From JACDER01 sp963717765 (GTDB lineage Bacteria; Actinomycetota; Thermoleophilia; Gaiellales; Gaiellaceae), in the NCBI GenBank assembly GCA_963717765.1, contig CAVQWX010000005.1:248001-312000 (forward strand): a DNA stretch of 64,000 bases, in the 5' to 3' direction. A program made the position numbers and the translations under genes. Shown in pieces: positions 25,215-33,833 of the stretch (its first letter is position 1; every line of letters begins with the position of its first letter). The notes under the pieces were generated by a model. It was not told the DNA's origin and ran no database searches. It saw nothing but the letters and a program-made list of their open reading frames with translations.

Positions 25215-27200
25215 TCAGCGCACGCCCTGGAAGAGCCTGTAGCGTGGATACAGGATCCGCAGGCGGTCGAGAGGGTAGCGCGCCGCGCGGACGTGGCCGA
25301 GCTCGACCTGGAGCCGCGACGCGATCAGCCACAGCCTCCAGTCCGAATCGTCTCTGGCGAGCGCCTTGCGTACCCACCCGACAGCGGCCGTGTAGTTCCC
25401 CGCCTGCTCCTCGAGCAGCGCGAGCTGCTGGTACGGAAGCGCCGACCACGGCTGGATGCTTTGCGCAGCGGAAGCATCCTTTTCCGCCGCGACGAGATCG
25501 CCCCGTCGGACCGCGTCCTGGCTCGCGCTGATCCTCGCGTCGGCGAGCAGGGGAATCGCCAGCGCGCACATAACGAGCCATCCCCCGACGATCACTCCCG
25601 CTCCCAGCGCGTAGCGCGCCAGCCGGTTGGAGTCGGGCGACTCGTCACCCGCGGCGACACGCCGAGGACCCTGAGCCGGCGACGTCGCCGGGCTCACGAG
25701 CAGGGCCAGGGAGGCGAAGGCGACGACGCTGACGATCGTGAGCTCCCACACCCAGTCGAAGGCGGCGGCGACCAGGAAGACCACGACGACGGAGAGAGCC
25801 GCCGCGAGCACGGAACGCTGGTCGTCGCCTACGCGGGTCAGCCGTCTCGCGCCGACGACGACCGCGACGACGAAGCTCGCGAAGAGCAGGAGGAAACCCA
25901 CGACACCGAGCTCGCCGAGCGTTTCCGCATACAAGGAGTGCGCGTCTTGGACGAAGAGCGGGATCGGCTGGTGTTGGGTCCACCACGCCTCGAAGGTGCC
26001 GGCGCCCGTGCCGTGGAGCGGGCTCGACTTGAACTCGTCCACGGCCGACGACCAGAGTTGCCAGCGTCCGTTCCCGCTCGCGCTCAGGAGGTGCTGCTGG
26101 ATCGCTGAGGCGTCGCTCAATTCGATGTTCGGATTCTTGAACTCCTCGAACCGGCGGATCGGGTGCGCGGCCACCACTGCCGCCACCACGGCGGCCACCG
26201 CGACGACGACAATCGCCCAGCCGGCGGCCGTGCTCGTCCGCACCCGGCCTTCGAACGCCCGAGAGCCGATCCCGTACAGCAGGCTCGCCAGCACACACAC
26301 GCCGACGACGATGAGCAGCGCGCTGTGTCCCTGGCTCGCGGCGAGCGGAGAATCCAGGGGGCCGTTCACGAGGGTGTTCCGCCGGTTCAGCGCGAGGACA
26401 ACCGCAGCCCCGCCGCCGGCCGCGACCACTGCGGCGCCGAGCGCCCGCCAGCGGCTCGGGGTCAGGAGAACGAAGACGGCCGTGCCGACGAGCGCGCTCA
26501 GCACGCCGAGGCGCGAAGAGGCCAGGTAGATGACCCCGCAGATCGCCGGAATCGGCACTATCGCGGCTGCCCGAACCATGAGTGCGCGCCCGGCCACCGC
26601 CACTCTCAGCAGGAGGGGGATGCCCAGAGCGACGAGGGTCGCCAGTCCGTTCCAGTAACCGACCGGAAAGCTCAGGCGGGTCTCGGCACCGCCGAGGAGC
26701 TGTGCGATCTCCCGCTGCTCGAGGGTGCCGGGAAAGAAACGGCTCACGAGCGCGACGACCGTGACGGCGACGATTCCGAGCGCGAGCCCGTCGAGCCAAC
26801 GGCCGGCGTTGTCACGCCGCGACCCGGCGACAACCAGCGCGAACAGCGCGAGGTAGAGCATCACTCTCGTGAACTCGGCGTAGGCTCCCGCCGCATCTGC
26901 GGCCCAGACGACCGACAGCAATGTCCACAGGCCGAAGGCGGTCACGAGGCCGCCGACGACCCAGGCGGCGCGGGAGATGCGGGACAGCGGCCATACGGCG
27001 AGGCCTATGCACAGGATCAGGACCCACCACAGGGCTATCCCGACCGTGTCGCGCGTCGACTCGCCGAAGCCTCCGTTGTCGTAGGCCACGAGGAAGACCA
27101 CGACGGCGACGATCGTGGTGGTGCCGTAAGCGCGGACGAGCGCGCCCAACCGCTCCGCGGGGCGGTGGACGCGCGCAGGCGCCTGGGTGACCCCGGACAC
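25215..27200 (-). CDS. O-antigen ligase/Wzy-type membrane protein with C-terminal TPR-like region
   Basis: 661 residues, about 12 membrane helices, then a soluble tail. The Wzy_C loop is GTGAGTFEAWWTQHQPIPLF with the conserved His in QDAHSLYAETLGELGVVGFL. The last 110 residues (EKDASAAQSIQPWSALPYQQ, LEEQAGNYTAAVGWVRKALA) form two or three TPR-like helix pairs, a known arrangement in large O-antigen ligase-family proteins. GTG 27200 is preferred because a -10-like TACGGT ends 6 nt before it; GTG 27254 is an alternative. Alone on its transcript, 72 bp upstream of the sugar transferase. Confidence 0.85.
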   Translation of the reverse strand: MSGVTQAPARVHRPAERLGALVRAYGTTTIVAVVVFLVAYDNGGFGESTRDTVGIALWWVLILCIGLAVWPLSRISRAAWVVGGLVTAFGLWTLLSVVWAADAAGAYAEFTRVMLYLALFALVVAGSRRDNAGRWLDGLALGIVAVTVVALVSRFFPGTLEQREIAQLLGGAETRLSFPVGYWNGLATLVALGIPLLLRVAVAGRALMVRAAAIVPIPAICGVIYLASSRLGVLSALVGTAVFVLLTPSRWRALGAAVVAAGGGAAVVLALNRRNTLVNGPLDSPLAASQGHSALLIVVGVCVLASLLYGIGSRAFEGRVRTSTAAGWAIVVVAVAAVVAAVVAAHPIRRFEEFKNPNIELSDASAIQQHLLSASGNGRWQLWSSAVDEFKSSPLHGTGAGTFEAWWTQHQPIPLFVQDAHSLYAETLGELGVVGFLLLFASFVVAVVVGARRLTRVGDDQRSVLAAALSVVVVFLVAAAFDWVWELTIVSVVAFASLALLVSPATSPAQGPRRVAAGDESPDSNRLARYALGAGVIVGGWLVMCALAIPLLADARISASQDAVRRGDLVAAEKDASAAQSIQPWSALPYQQLALLEEQAGNYTAAVGWVRKALARDDSDWRLWLIASRLQVELGHVRAARYPLDRLRILYPRYRLFQGVR

Positions 27201-27391
27201 GCCGCTACCGTACTGATCTTCTCGAACCAGGGGGGCGCCGTGCGAGAAGCACACAACGAAAGCCGGATGGTGCCCCGCCGTCCCGGTCGTTCATCGAGTG
27301 GCTTCTACCTGTCGAGCGGCTGGCGTGCCTGTGTCGGGATGCTGCCGACCTTAGATCTGCTCATCGCTCAGCTGAGGCTGCGCCCTGGGCA

Positions 27392-27420
27392 AGGAAGCGG
27401 CGGGCGCCCGCAAACGCCCG
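27392..27420. repeat. 29-bp direct repeat, copy 1
   Basis: Identical over 29 bases to 27666-27694. Contains CGGGCG, loop CCCGCAAA and CGCCCG, but the outer four stem bases on the right are TTGG instead of CCGC, so only a 6-bp stem forms. Looks like a broken or ancestral copy of the terminator hairpin. Confidence 0.75.
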
Positions 27421-27665
27421 TTGGGGCGGATCGATTCGTCAGCATGGGCGCCAGATGACTGATGCCAAGATCTCGCGCGTCCGGCCGCGCGATCTGGCAC
27501 GACTGGGTCGCTCCGGCCCGGTTGCGGCCGGCGGAGCCGGCCTCCACCGTGCCTGCGCTTCGCCGCGTCGGCCGCTCACCGATGCTGTCGGCATCCTACT
27601 GAACGCCAGGTCGACCAAGCCTTCGCCGCTTGGAGCCGGTCGAGGGGGCGCCCACCCTGGGGTCG

Positions 27666-27694
27666 AGGAAGCGGCGGGCGCCCGCAAACGCCCG
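27666..27694. repeat. 29-bp direct repeat, copy 2
   Basis: Second exact copy, 274 bp from the first. Here the flanking bases complete a perfect 10-bp stem (see 27671-27698). Confidence 0.75.
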
Positions 27695-27698
27695 CCGC
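27671..27698. terminator. Stem-loop after repeat protein 3
   Basis: Perfect 10-bp stem GCGGCGGGCG/CGCCCGCCGC with loop CCCGCAAA, 16 bp beyond the stop of repeat protein 3. No T tract. Loop and stem resemble the hairpin after repeat protein 2 (loop region CCCGCATA). Confidence 0.5.
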
Positions 27699-27713
27699 CT
27701 CGCTCCTTGACTC

Positions 27714-29078
27714 CTATTTCTTCAGGCTGATCCCGGCGCTCTTGCCCTTGCCGTACAGCTCCGGGAAGAGGTACTTGCCGCGGTCGGAGCCGGTCTTCGG
27801 CACGACCACCTTGATGCGGTGCGCGTTCGCGTAGACGTCGTGCCTGATCCCCGTCACCTGCCAGGACACCTTCACGTTCGGCTGGTCGGTCCGGATCGTG
27901 AAGCGGCCATCCTTGACCTCGTTCCAGACCGCCGCCTTGGCGTCCCAGTGGGCGTGGCCGACCACCGTCAGCTGATACCGGAAGCTGCGGTTGAGCGCCT
28001 GGAAGTAGTCGGGAAGCTTCACGGTGGCGAAGCCCTTCGCGTCCGTGCTGACGTTGCCGTTGTACACGTTCATCATGTCCGGCGACTCCACGAACGAGTG
28101 CTGCAGATACTCGCTCGCCGGATGCAGCGGATTGTCGATCCTGAACGAGCCCGCCGTCTTGCTGAGCGTACCGGTGACGATGACGTTGCCGAAGAAGTCG
28201 CCGGCGGTAGGCCCCTGGGCCCAGACACCGATTCCGCCCGAATCAGGGGCTGTGAAATAGCCGCCATAGCCCGCGTGACCGTAGCCTCTGACTGCCGGGC
28301 AGTTGGTGCATGGCGAGTGGCTGGCCGTGTCGCCTTGAACGCCGATGTAGCCGCCGCCCCAGACGCCGTAGGTGGAGCCGGTGCTGGCCCCCATGCCCCA
28401 GACGCCGAACAGGCCACCGTGGCCGGAGGTGCCGGAAAAGTTGGCGTTCGTCGTCGAGCCGTAGACACCGTCGAACGCAGTACTCGATCCATATACCCCT
28501 GCGTTCCCGGAGCTGGAGCCGTAGACCGCATTGCCGGGGCTGGAGGCACGAACGCCATAGGTCCCGCCTGTGGCGTAAACACCCCATCCTCCGGACGACG
28601 GCGCCGAGAAGTATCCACCGTAACCGGTGTCGGACACGCCGTAAACGCCCTTCGCGGAGGTGCCGCTCGTGGCAATGCCTTTGACACCTACGCCAGCATT
28701 GGCGTTCGACGTTCCTTCCACGCCTGCATCGGAGCTCGAGGTGGTGCCGGTGTGGATCCCCTGCGCACCGACCCCACCGACGGAGATCCCGCGGAAACCG
28801 GTCCCGGTGCTCGAGTTCCCGCCGCCGATCGCAGGCGTGTTCGCACTGTTCCCGTTGACAGCCAGCCCGTAAGCGCCCGCCGCGCCGCTCGTATTGGTGA
28901 GCAGCAGGACCGGCGTGGCCATGCCGCCCTGGAGCGCCGTCTGGATTGTCGCGTTGTTCGTCTGGGCGACGATAAGCGGGGAGCCGTTGGTCGCTCCGGC
29001 CCCGGAGATCGTAATGAGTGCGGCAGCGGCAGCGGCCGCCAGCGGCCAGCGCAGGCGCGCTATGACACGTCCAAACAT
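27714..29078 (-). CDS. Secreted Gly-rich repeat protein 3 (GVYG/GVWG family)
   Basis: 454 residues from ATG 29078 with an AGGAGGG ribosome site. Signal peptide LRWPLAAAAAAALITISGAG. The N-terminal NGSPLIVAQTNNATIQTALQ and the Gly/Asn/Ser repeats (GVYGVSDTGYGGYFSAPSSG, GNAVYGSSSGNAGVYGSS) lead to the conserved C-terminal domain (RIDNPLHPASEYLQHSFVES, SWQVTGIRHDVYANAHRI). Close to repeat protein 2 in both ends but with a different repeat core, as if the solenoid has been reshuffled. Contains CTNCPAVRGYGHAG with a Cys pair not seen in the other two. Own TTGACT-N17-TTTGCT promoter and downstream hairpin. Confidence 0.8.
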   Translation of the reverse strand: MFGRVIARLRWPLAAAAAAALITISGAGATNGSPLIVAQTNNATIQTALQGGMATPVLLLTNTSGAAGAYGLAVNGNSANTPAIGGGNSSTGTGFRGISVGGVGAQGIHTGTTSSSDAGVEGTSNANAGVGVKGIATSGTSAKGVYGVSDTGYGGYFSAPSSGGWGVYATGGTYGVRASSPGNAVYGSSSGNAGVYGSSTAFDGVYGSTTNANFSGTSGHGGLFGVWGMGASTGSTYGVWGGGYIGVQGDTASHSPCTNCPAVRGYGHAGYGGYFTAPDSGGIGVWAQGPTAGDFFGNVIVTGTLSKTAGSFRIDNPLHPASEYLQHSFVESPDMMNVYNGNVSTDAKGFATVKLPDYFQALNRSFRYQLTVVGHAHWDAKAAVWNEVKDGRFTIRTDQPNVKVSWQVTGIRHDVYANAHRIKVVVPKTGSDRGKYLFPELYGKGKSAGISLKK

Positions 29079-29108
29079 GGTTCGTTCCCTCCTCCGGTTG
29101 ACGGAAGG

Positions 29109-29137
29109 AGCAAAACACTTCGCGCTGCGCGAGTCAA
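29109..29137 (-). promoter_or_regulatory. Promoter of repeat protein 3 (TTGACT-N17-TTTGCT)
   Basis: Minus-strand TTGACT (29137-29132), 17 bp, TTTGCT (29114-29109), 30 nt from the ATG. The -35 overlaps the stop codon of the upstream glycosyltransferase gene. Confidence 0.6.
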
Positions 29138-30147
29138 TAGCGTTGGATTGCATCCTGGTAGGCGGCGATGGTTGCCAGGGTCACCGAGTTCCAGGAGAGC
29201 AGCTCGGCGGCTCGCCGGCGCGCGGCCCGGCCCATGCGGCGCCGCAGTTCCTCGTCCTCGAGCAGCCGCCGGAGGGCGGCGCGGAGCCGCCCCACGTCGC
29301 CGGGCGGGACGAGGAGGCCCGTTTCGCCGTCGACGACGAGATCCAGCAGGCCGCCGACCGCGGATGCAACTACAGGCCGCCCGTGCGCCATCGCCTCCGC
29401 GCAAGCCACCCCGAATCCTTCGCGGCGCGACGGGCACGCGACCACCGCGGCGCGCGCATACAGCGGCGAGAGCTCGTGATGGGGAACGAAACCGAGGGCG
29501 CCGGGGACGCGCTCGCGCAGCGGCCCGTCGCCGGCGACGACGAGCCTCATCCCAACGGTGGCCGCCACAAGCTCGAGCACGCCCTTCTCCTCGGACAGGC
29601 GACCCACGTACAGCACCTCGGAGGGCGACGCCTCCTTGCCCACCTCGGCCGGCAGGTCCACACCGCTCGGAATGACTCGCACCTCCCGCGCGCCGAGCGC
29701 GCGCGCCTCCTCCGCGAGCGCCGTCGACGGGCAGATCACGATCCGCGCCCGCCGCACGATCGAGCGGGCAAGCGGGCGCGCCCGGCGCGCCAGCTCTACG
29801 TCTGTCCCCCAAAGCTGGAGGATGAAAGGCCTTCCGGTCGAGAGCGCGACGAGCCCGGACGGAAGCCAGTGCGCGTGGACGAGATCGGCGTCGCGGGCGG
29901 CTGTCCGCGCCACCGACGAAAACGCCGACAGGAACGCGGGCAGCGCGAGCGTCCGCGCCGGCTGCGCCCGCAGATTGCCGACGATTCCCGCCCCGTACGC
30001 AACCCCGAAGTGGCGGAATGTCGCGGGCGACACCACCTCTACCTCGACGCCCGCCGCCCGCACGTGCCGCACCGCGTCGGCGACGAACCGGCCCGCCGCG
30101 TCCCCGGCGAACCGGGGATACGACGTCGTCAGGACGACGACCTTCAC
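29134..30147 (-). CDS. GT4-family glycosyltransferase
   Basis: 337 residues. KVVVLTTSYPRFAGDAAGRF starts the acceptor domain, ADLVHAHWLPSGLVAL and LQLWGTDVELARRARPL follow. The donor half has SEVLYVGRLSEEKGVLELVA, MRLVVAGDGPLRERV, and VVACPSRREGFGVACAEAMA with the E-x7-E donor-site motif, then HGRPVVASAVGGLLDLV. GTG start overlaps the stop of the Wzy-type gene (GTGA, 30144-30147). Cytoplasmic; probably adds a sugar to the unit polymerised by its operon neighbour. Confidence 0.88.
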   Translation of the reverse strand: MKVVVLTTSYPRFAGDAAGRFVADAVRHVRAAGVEVEVVSPATFRHFGVAYGAGIVGNLRAQPARTLALPAFLSAFSSVARTAARDADLVHAHWLPSGLVALSTGRPFILQLWGTDVELARRARPLARSIVRRARIVICPSTALAEEARALGAREVRVIPSGVDLPAEVGKEASPSEVLYVGRLSEEKGVLELVAATVGMRLVVAGDGPLRERVPGALGFVPHHELSPLYARAAVVACPSRREGFGVACAEAMAHGRPVVASAVGGLLDLVVDGETGLLVPPGDVGRLRAALRRLLEDEELRRRMGRAARRRAAELLSWNSVTLATIAAYQDAIQRY

Positions 30148-31460
30148 GTCCGCCGGAGCCGTCGCCCGAAGACGATCGGCACGCTCAGCGCGAGCATGAT
30201 GAACGCGTAGAAGTAGTAGAACTGCATCGTCAGGTAGAAGAAGTTCGCCGCCATCGTCCCGGCGAGCGCGGCAACCATCCCCCACGACAACGGCGAGACG
30301 CGGCGCGACGCCGAGTCGCCGGCGCGCGCAAGCGCCTTCCCGATCCTGATCGCGATGCGCAGCCGCCAGAAGACGTAGCCGAGGAAGGCGAGGAACGCGA
30401 CCGTCCCGATCACCCCGGTCTCCACGATCAGCGCGACGTAGAACGAGTGCGGCCCCCAGTTGTCCTTCCCCGTCACGAAGGCGTAGTAGACGGAGAAGTT
30501 GTTCAGCCCGAGTCCGAACAGCGGGTGCGAATGGAGGATCTGCGGAACGAAGTCGTAGACGAGGAAGTGCGCGCTGGTCGAGCCTCCGCCGGTCTGCGTG
30601 CGCGAACGGAACACGGTCTCGAAGAACTGCGGGCGGCGAAGGAACTCGACGAGGAGGACGAGCACGACGCCCGAGACGGGCAGCAGGATCTCCCTCGAGA
30701 AGATCTTGTGCCGGTAGGGGAAGGCGAGGACGACCAGGCCCACGATCAGCCCGAGGATTCCGCTGCGCGAGAGCGTCGCGAGCTCGACGAGGAGCAGGAG
30801 CGCGATCAGGATCCCGAGCCAGATGCGGCGCCGCGTCGCCTCCATGCGCAGGTAGATCGGCGTGAGGACGAGAAGAGGGACGCACAACATGATCGCGAGG
30901 TGGTTCGGGTCGCCGGTGAGCGCGTTCGGCCGGTACACGCTCTCGCCCTGCACGGCGCCGTACACGTTGATCGAGCTCGCGCCGCCGGTCAGCGGGTTGA
31001 GCACCGTCTGGTCGAGATTCCCGCCGCGGCGCGCGTCGAGGAGCTGGAGGACACCGTAGAGCGCGTTGGCGACCATGCCGCCGACGAACCAACCGAGCGA
31101 CCGCCAGAAGAACCTCTCGGAGCGCCGCGCGACGTACGCGATCCCGGCGACGAGGAACAGGAAGTGGATCACGTACTTGACGAGCCCCTTCCCCCACTGG
31201 CTCAGCGCCTCGTGGGTCTCCATGTTGTAGAAGCCGATGAGGTAGACGAGCAGCAACCCGGCGAGGAAAGCGAGGACGACGAGTGCCGTACGCGGGAGCC
31301 CGCGATCGCCGGTCTCCACCCGCTCGACGAGGAAGGCGACCAGGAACAGGATCGTGAGAATGTCCGCCAGGTTGACCGAGCCGGCGATCTCCCAGCGAAT
31401 CTTTTCGAACGTGACGCAGAAGAGCGTCGCGAAGAACAGGAAGTCGGTGACGCGCCTCAT
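30144..31460 (-). CDS. O-antigen ligase/Wzy-type membrane protein
   Basis: 438 residues and about 12 membrane helices, a standard-size member without extra domains. The loop FGLGLNNFSVYYAFVTG and conserved His in NWGPHSFYVALIVETGVIG mark the Wzy_C region; QGESVYRPNALTGDPNHLAI is the earlier periplasmic segment. Lies between two GT4-type glycosyltransferases (7-nt gap on one side, 4-nt overlap on the other) in a tight operon. Confidence 0.87.
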   Translation of the reverse strand: MRRVTDFLFFATLFCVTFEKIRWEIAGSVNLADILTILFLVAFLVERVETGDRGLPRTALVVLAFLAGLLLVYLIGFYNMETHEALSQWGKGLVKYVIHFLFLVAGIAYVARRSERFFWRSLGWFVGGMVANALYGVLQLLDARRGGNLDQTVLNPLTGGASSINVYGAVQGESVYRPNALTGDPNHLAIMLCVPLLVLTPIYLRMEATRRRIWLGILIALLLLVELATLSRSGILGLIVGLVVLAFPYRHKIFSREILLPVSGVVLVLLVEFLRRPQFFETVFRSRTQTGGGSTSAHFLVYDFVPQILHSHPLFGLGLNNFSVYYAFVTGKDNWGPHSFYVALIVETGVIGTVAFLAFLGYVFWRLRIAIRIGKALARAGDSASRRVSPLSWGMVAALAGTMAANFFYLTMQFYYFYAFIMLALSVPIVFGRRLRRT

Positions 31461-31467
31461 ATGAGGG

Positions 31468-32712
31468 TCATAGTTCTTCGAGCAGCTCGGCCAGCTCCTC
31501 GGCGCGCGCCCTCCGCGAAAGGCGCTCCCGCTGGTCGGGGGAGAGGACGGTGCCGTTCAGGCGGCCCGCCTTCCAGCGCGCGACCAGTCCCTCGAGGGCG
31601 GTGCGGATCCCGACAACGTCGTCGGGCCCGACCACGATTCCCGCTCCGGTCTCGCGTAGGAGCCGCGCGGCTTCCCCGTCGGGGGGGACCGAGGCCAGGA
31701 TCGGCCGCTCGGCGGCGAGGTACTCGAAGACCTTCCCCGAGAGGACGGCGCGACCGCGGCCTTCGGCTTCCGGAATGAGGAGGAGCAGCGCCTCGGAGTC
31801 GCGCTGCAGCTCGAGCGAGTCGCGGTGGCTCATGTACGGGACGAGCTCGAGGCGGTCGCCGAGCCCGAGCTGCTCGGCCCACTCGCGGTCGGAGGCGCGG
31901 AAGTCCCCGACGAAGCGCGCGACCACGTCCAGGCCGGACTCGGCGAGCGCAGTGAGGAAGGGGCGCGGGCTGCGCTTCCCCATGAAGCTGCCCGTGTGCG
32001 TGATGCGGAAGCGCTCGGCGGGATGGTGCTCGAGCCCCTGGAAGTCCTCGTAGTCGCAGCCGTTCGCGATCGTCACCACCTTTCCCGCGGGCTCGAGGCC
32101 ACGCATCTCCTCGGCGATCGGATCGGATACCGCGACGATCGCGTCCGCCTTCTTCGCGACGAGCTTGGCGACGGCCATACGGGACTTCTCCTTCAGCACC
32201 GCGGCCGGGCTGTCCGCCTGCCGGTGCGCGTGGGTGAGCAGCGAGTCGCGCAGGTCGGCGACCCACTTCGCGCCGGTCGCCGCCTTCGCCGCCGCGCCGA
32301 TCAGATGGACGGACGGCGGCGGCGAGGTCGTGAGGACGACGTCGATCGAATGCTGCTTGACCAGCCGGATCGCGGCCGGGCCCGCCGTCAGCGTCCAGGC
32401 AGCGTTCTCGTCGGGAACGAGGAAGCGGCGGGAGAGGAGCCCAGCCTGGCGCAGCATCCGGTCGACTCCCTCACGGCCGTGCAGCTCCTCGGCCGGCTTC
32501 CGCCCACGCGGCCCTATGTAGTGCGCGCGGTGCACCCATGCCTTCGTGGGCACCGCCAGCTCCTCGCCCGTGTGGATCCACTTCGGGTCGTCGGGGGCGA
32601 GCACGTGCGTCTCGATCCCGGACGCGGGGATGTGCGTGGCGAACTTGAGCGGCCGCTGCACGCCGCCGCCGCCGGCGGGCGGGAAGTAGAAGGAGACGAT
32701 GAGGAGCTTCAC
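31468..32712 (-). CDS. GT4-like glycosyltransferase
   Basis: 414 residues. LLIVSFYFPPAGGGGVQRPL is the Gly-rich acceptor-domain loop. DVVLTTSPPPSVHLIGAAAK and KWVADLRDSLLTH follow. The donor domain has RITHTGSFMGKRSPRPFLTA, LLLLIPEAEGRGRAVLSGKV and FEYLAAERPILASVPPDGEA, where K-x-FEY is the usual nucleotide-contacting motif. GTG 32712 starts the operon and is 23 bp from the divergent beta-helix gene. Donor unknown. Confidence 0.87.
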   Translation of the reverse strand: MKLLIVSFYFPPAGGGGVQRPLKFATHIPASGIETHVLAPDDPKWIHTGEELAVPTKAWVHRAHYIGPRGRKPAEELHGREGVDRMLRQAGLLSRRFLVPDENAAWTLTAGPAAIRLVKQHSIDVVLTTSPPPSVHLIGAAAKAATGAKWVADLRDSLLTHAHRQADSPAAVLKEKSRMAVAKLVAKKADAIVAVSDPIAEEMRGLEPAGKVVTIANGCDYEDFQGLEHHPAERFRITHTGSFMGKRSPRPFLTALAESGLDVVARFVGDFRASDREWAEQLGLGDRLELVPYMSHRDSLELQRDSEALLLLIPEAEGRGRAVLSGKVFEYLAAERPILASVPPDGEAARLLRETGAGIVVGPDDVVGIRTALEGLVARWKAGRLNGTVLSPDQRERLSRRARAEELAELLEEL

Positions 32713-32735
32713 CGCGCAATGATGCTACGCATCCA

Positions 32736-33833
32736 ATGCGCTTCATCGCATCGCTCATCGCCGCCGCCACGATCCCGGTGCATACCCCTGCTCAGTTCCA
32801 GTCGGCGGTGGAGCGGCTGCGCCAGCACGGCGGGACGATCGTCCTCCTCGCCGGCCGCTACGAGTCGCTGACGGTCTCCGGCGCGCTCGGGGGAAGGCTG
32901 CGCATCGTGGGCAGGCCGCGCGCGCGCGTCCAGAACCTGCTCCTGGACGGCACGCGCCACGTGACGGTCGGACCCCTCGAGGTGGCACCGCTGCGTGGCG
33001 ACGCGCTCCTTCAGGTCAAGGCCTCGCGCAACGTCGTCCTGCGCGACCTCACCGTGAGCGCGCGCGGGAGCCGCTGGTCGGCCGGCGTCGACATCCCGGA
33101 TTCGACCTGGGTCACGGTCCAGCAGAGCGAGTTCTCGCATTGCGGCGACCGCTCGCCGAACTGGGCGAACTGCCTACGGGTGCAGGACCAGGCGAGCCAC
33201 GTCCTCGTCGACCACGACTGGTTCCACGACTGCCTCGGCTGCGACTTCCTGCACGGACGCGTCCGCGACCACCTGACCGTCAGCTCGAGCCGCTTCGAGC
33301 GTGCCCTCCCGTGCGACCTGCGGAAAATCGACCTGCGCCTTCTCCGAATCGACCTGGGGAAGTACGCAGGTGTGCGGTGCAAGCACCAGGATCTCATCGA
33401 GCTCTTCGCCGGTGACGACCTCCGTTTCGTCCGCAATTACTTCGGCGTGTACAAGGCGGGAGGAGCGCAGCTTTATGTCACCGGCGAGTCGCGCCGGACG
33501 CTGATCGCCCACAACGTCTTCAGAGGGACGGATCGCCGCGTCCCGCGTTGGCGGGCCCGGGTCGCGGTGCTCATCGGCGGCGGGTCGGGCGGGCCGATCC
33601 CGACCTACGTCCGCGTCGAGCACAACAAGATCTACACCGGCGCCACCGGCCGGGACGGTTACGCAGGGTCGATCAGCATCAGCCGTGGCTACGGCTGGCG
33701 AATCCCGCGGCCGCAGCGCCCGGTGATAGCGCACAACCTGATCGGGCTCCTGAAGACGCCGTCGCGCCTGTGCAACGGCGCGAAGATGATCGACAACACG
33801 ATCCTCCGCGGTCAGGACTGCCGGAAGTCGTAG
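32736..33833 (+). CDS. Secreted right-handed beta-helix protein
   Basis: 365 residues. A short signal-like N-terminus (MRFIASLIAAATIPVHTPAQ) precedes a parallel beta-helix: strands such as VLRDLTVSARG, VTVQQSEFSHCG, VLVDHDWFHDCLG, LTVSSSRFERA, IAHNVFRGTDRR and VRVEHNKIYTG recur about every 22-25 residues, as in pectate-lyase-like PbH1 proteins. Several Cys residues (SHCG, WANCLRV, FHDCLGCDF) could form disulfides. May be a polysaccharide lyase or a binding protein; no catalytic set is certain. The 3' end overlaps the convergent membrane-protein gene by 22 bp. Confidence 0.75.
   Translation: MRFIASLIAAATIPVHTPAQFQSAVERLRQHGGTIVLLAGRYESLTVSGALGGRLRIVGRPRARVQNLLLDGTRHVTVGPLEVAPLRGDALLQVKASRNVVLRDLTVSARGSRWSAGVDIPDSTWVTVQQSEFSHCGDRSPNWANCLRVQDQASHVLVDHDWFHDCLGCDFLHGRVRDHLTVSSSRFERALPCDLRKIDLRLLRIDLGKYAGVRCKHQDLIELFAGDDLRFVRNYFGVYKAGGAQLYVTGESRRTLIAHNVFRGTDRRVPRWRARVAVLIGGGSGGPIPTYVRVEHNKIYTGATGRDGYAGSISISRGYGWRIPRPQRPVIAHNLIGLLKTPSRLCNGAKMIDNTILRGQDCRKS

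Larger units (their letters stand above)
27201..27713. other. Long intergenic region with duplicated stem-loop
   Basis: About 510 bp without a convincing gene. It contains the TACGGT -10 of the ligase gene at its left end (27207-27212), two copies of a 29-bp direct repeat (27392-27420 and 27666-27694), and the presumed terminator of repeat protein 3. Short open stretches here have skewed Arg/Pro/Ala composition and no family features. Confidence 0.6.

Noticed and set aside
27255..27713. Possible small genes in the long intergenic region
   Set aside because: Frames there are short and of skewed Arg/Pro/Ala composition, with no ribosome site or leaderless -10 in front.
29134..31197. 687-codon reading joining glycosyltransferase and the Wzy-type region
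   Set aside because: The first half is a shadow of the membrane-protein gene; the GTGA junction at 30144-30147 gives the true start.
32724..32734. CTACGCATC shared with the toxin-antitoxin operator half-site
   Set aside because: A 9-base match is expected about once by chance in a window this size, and no inverse half is present.
32713..32735. Another compact leaderless divergent promoter between the glycosyltransferase and beta-helix genes
   Set aside because: Only a weak CATCAT (minus) and no clear -10 for the plus gene; less convincing than the others.
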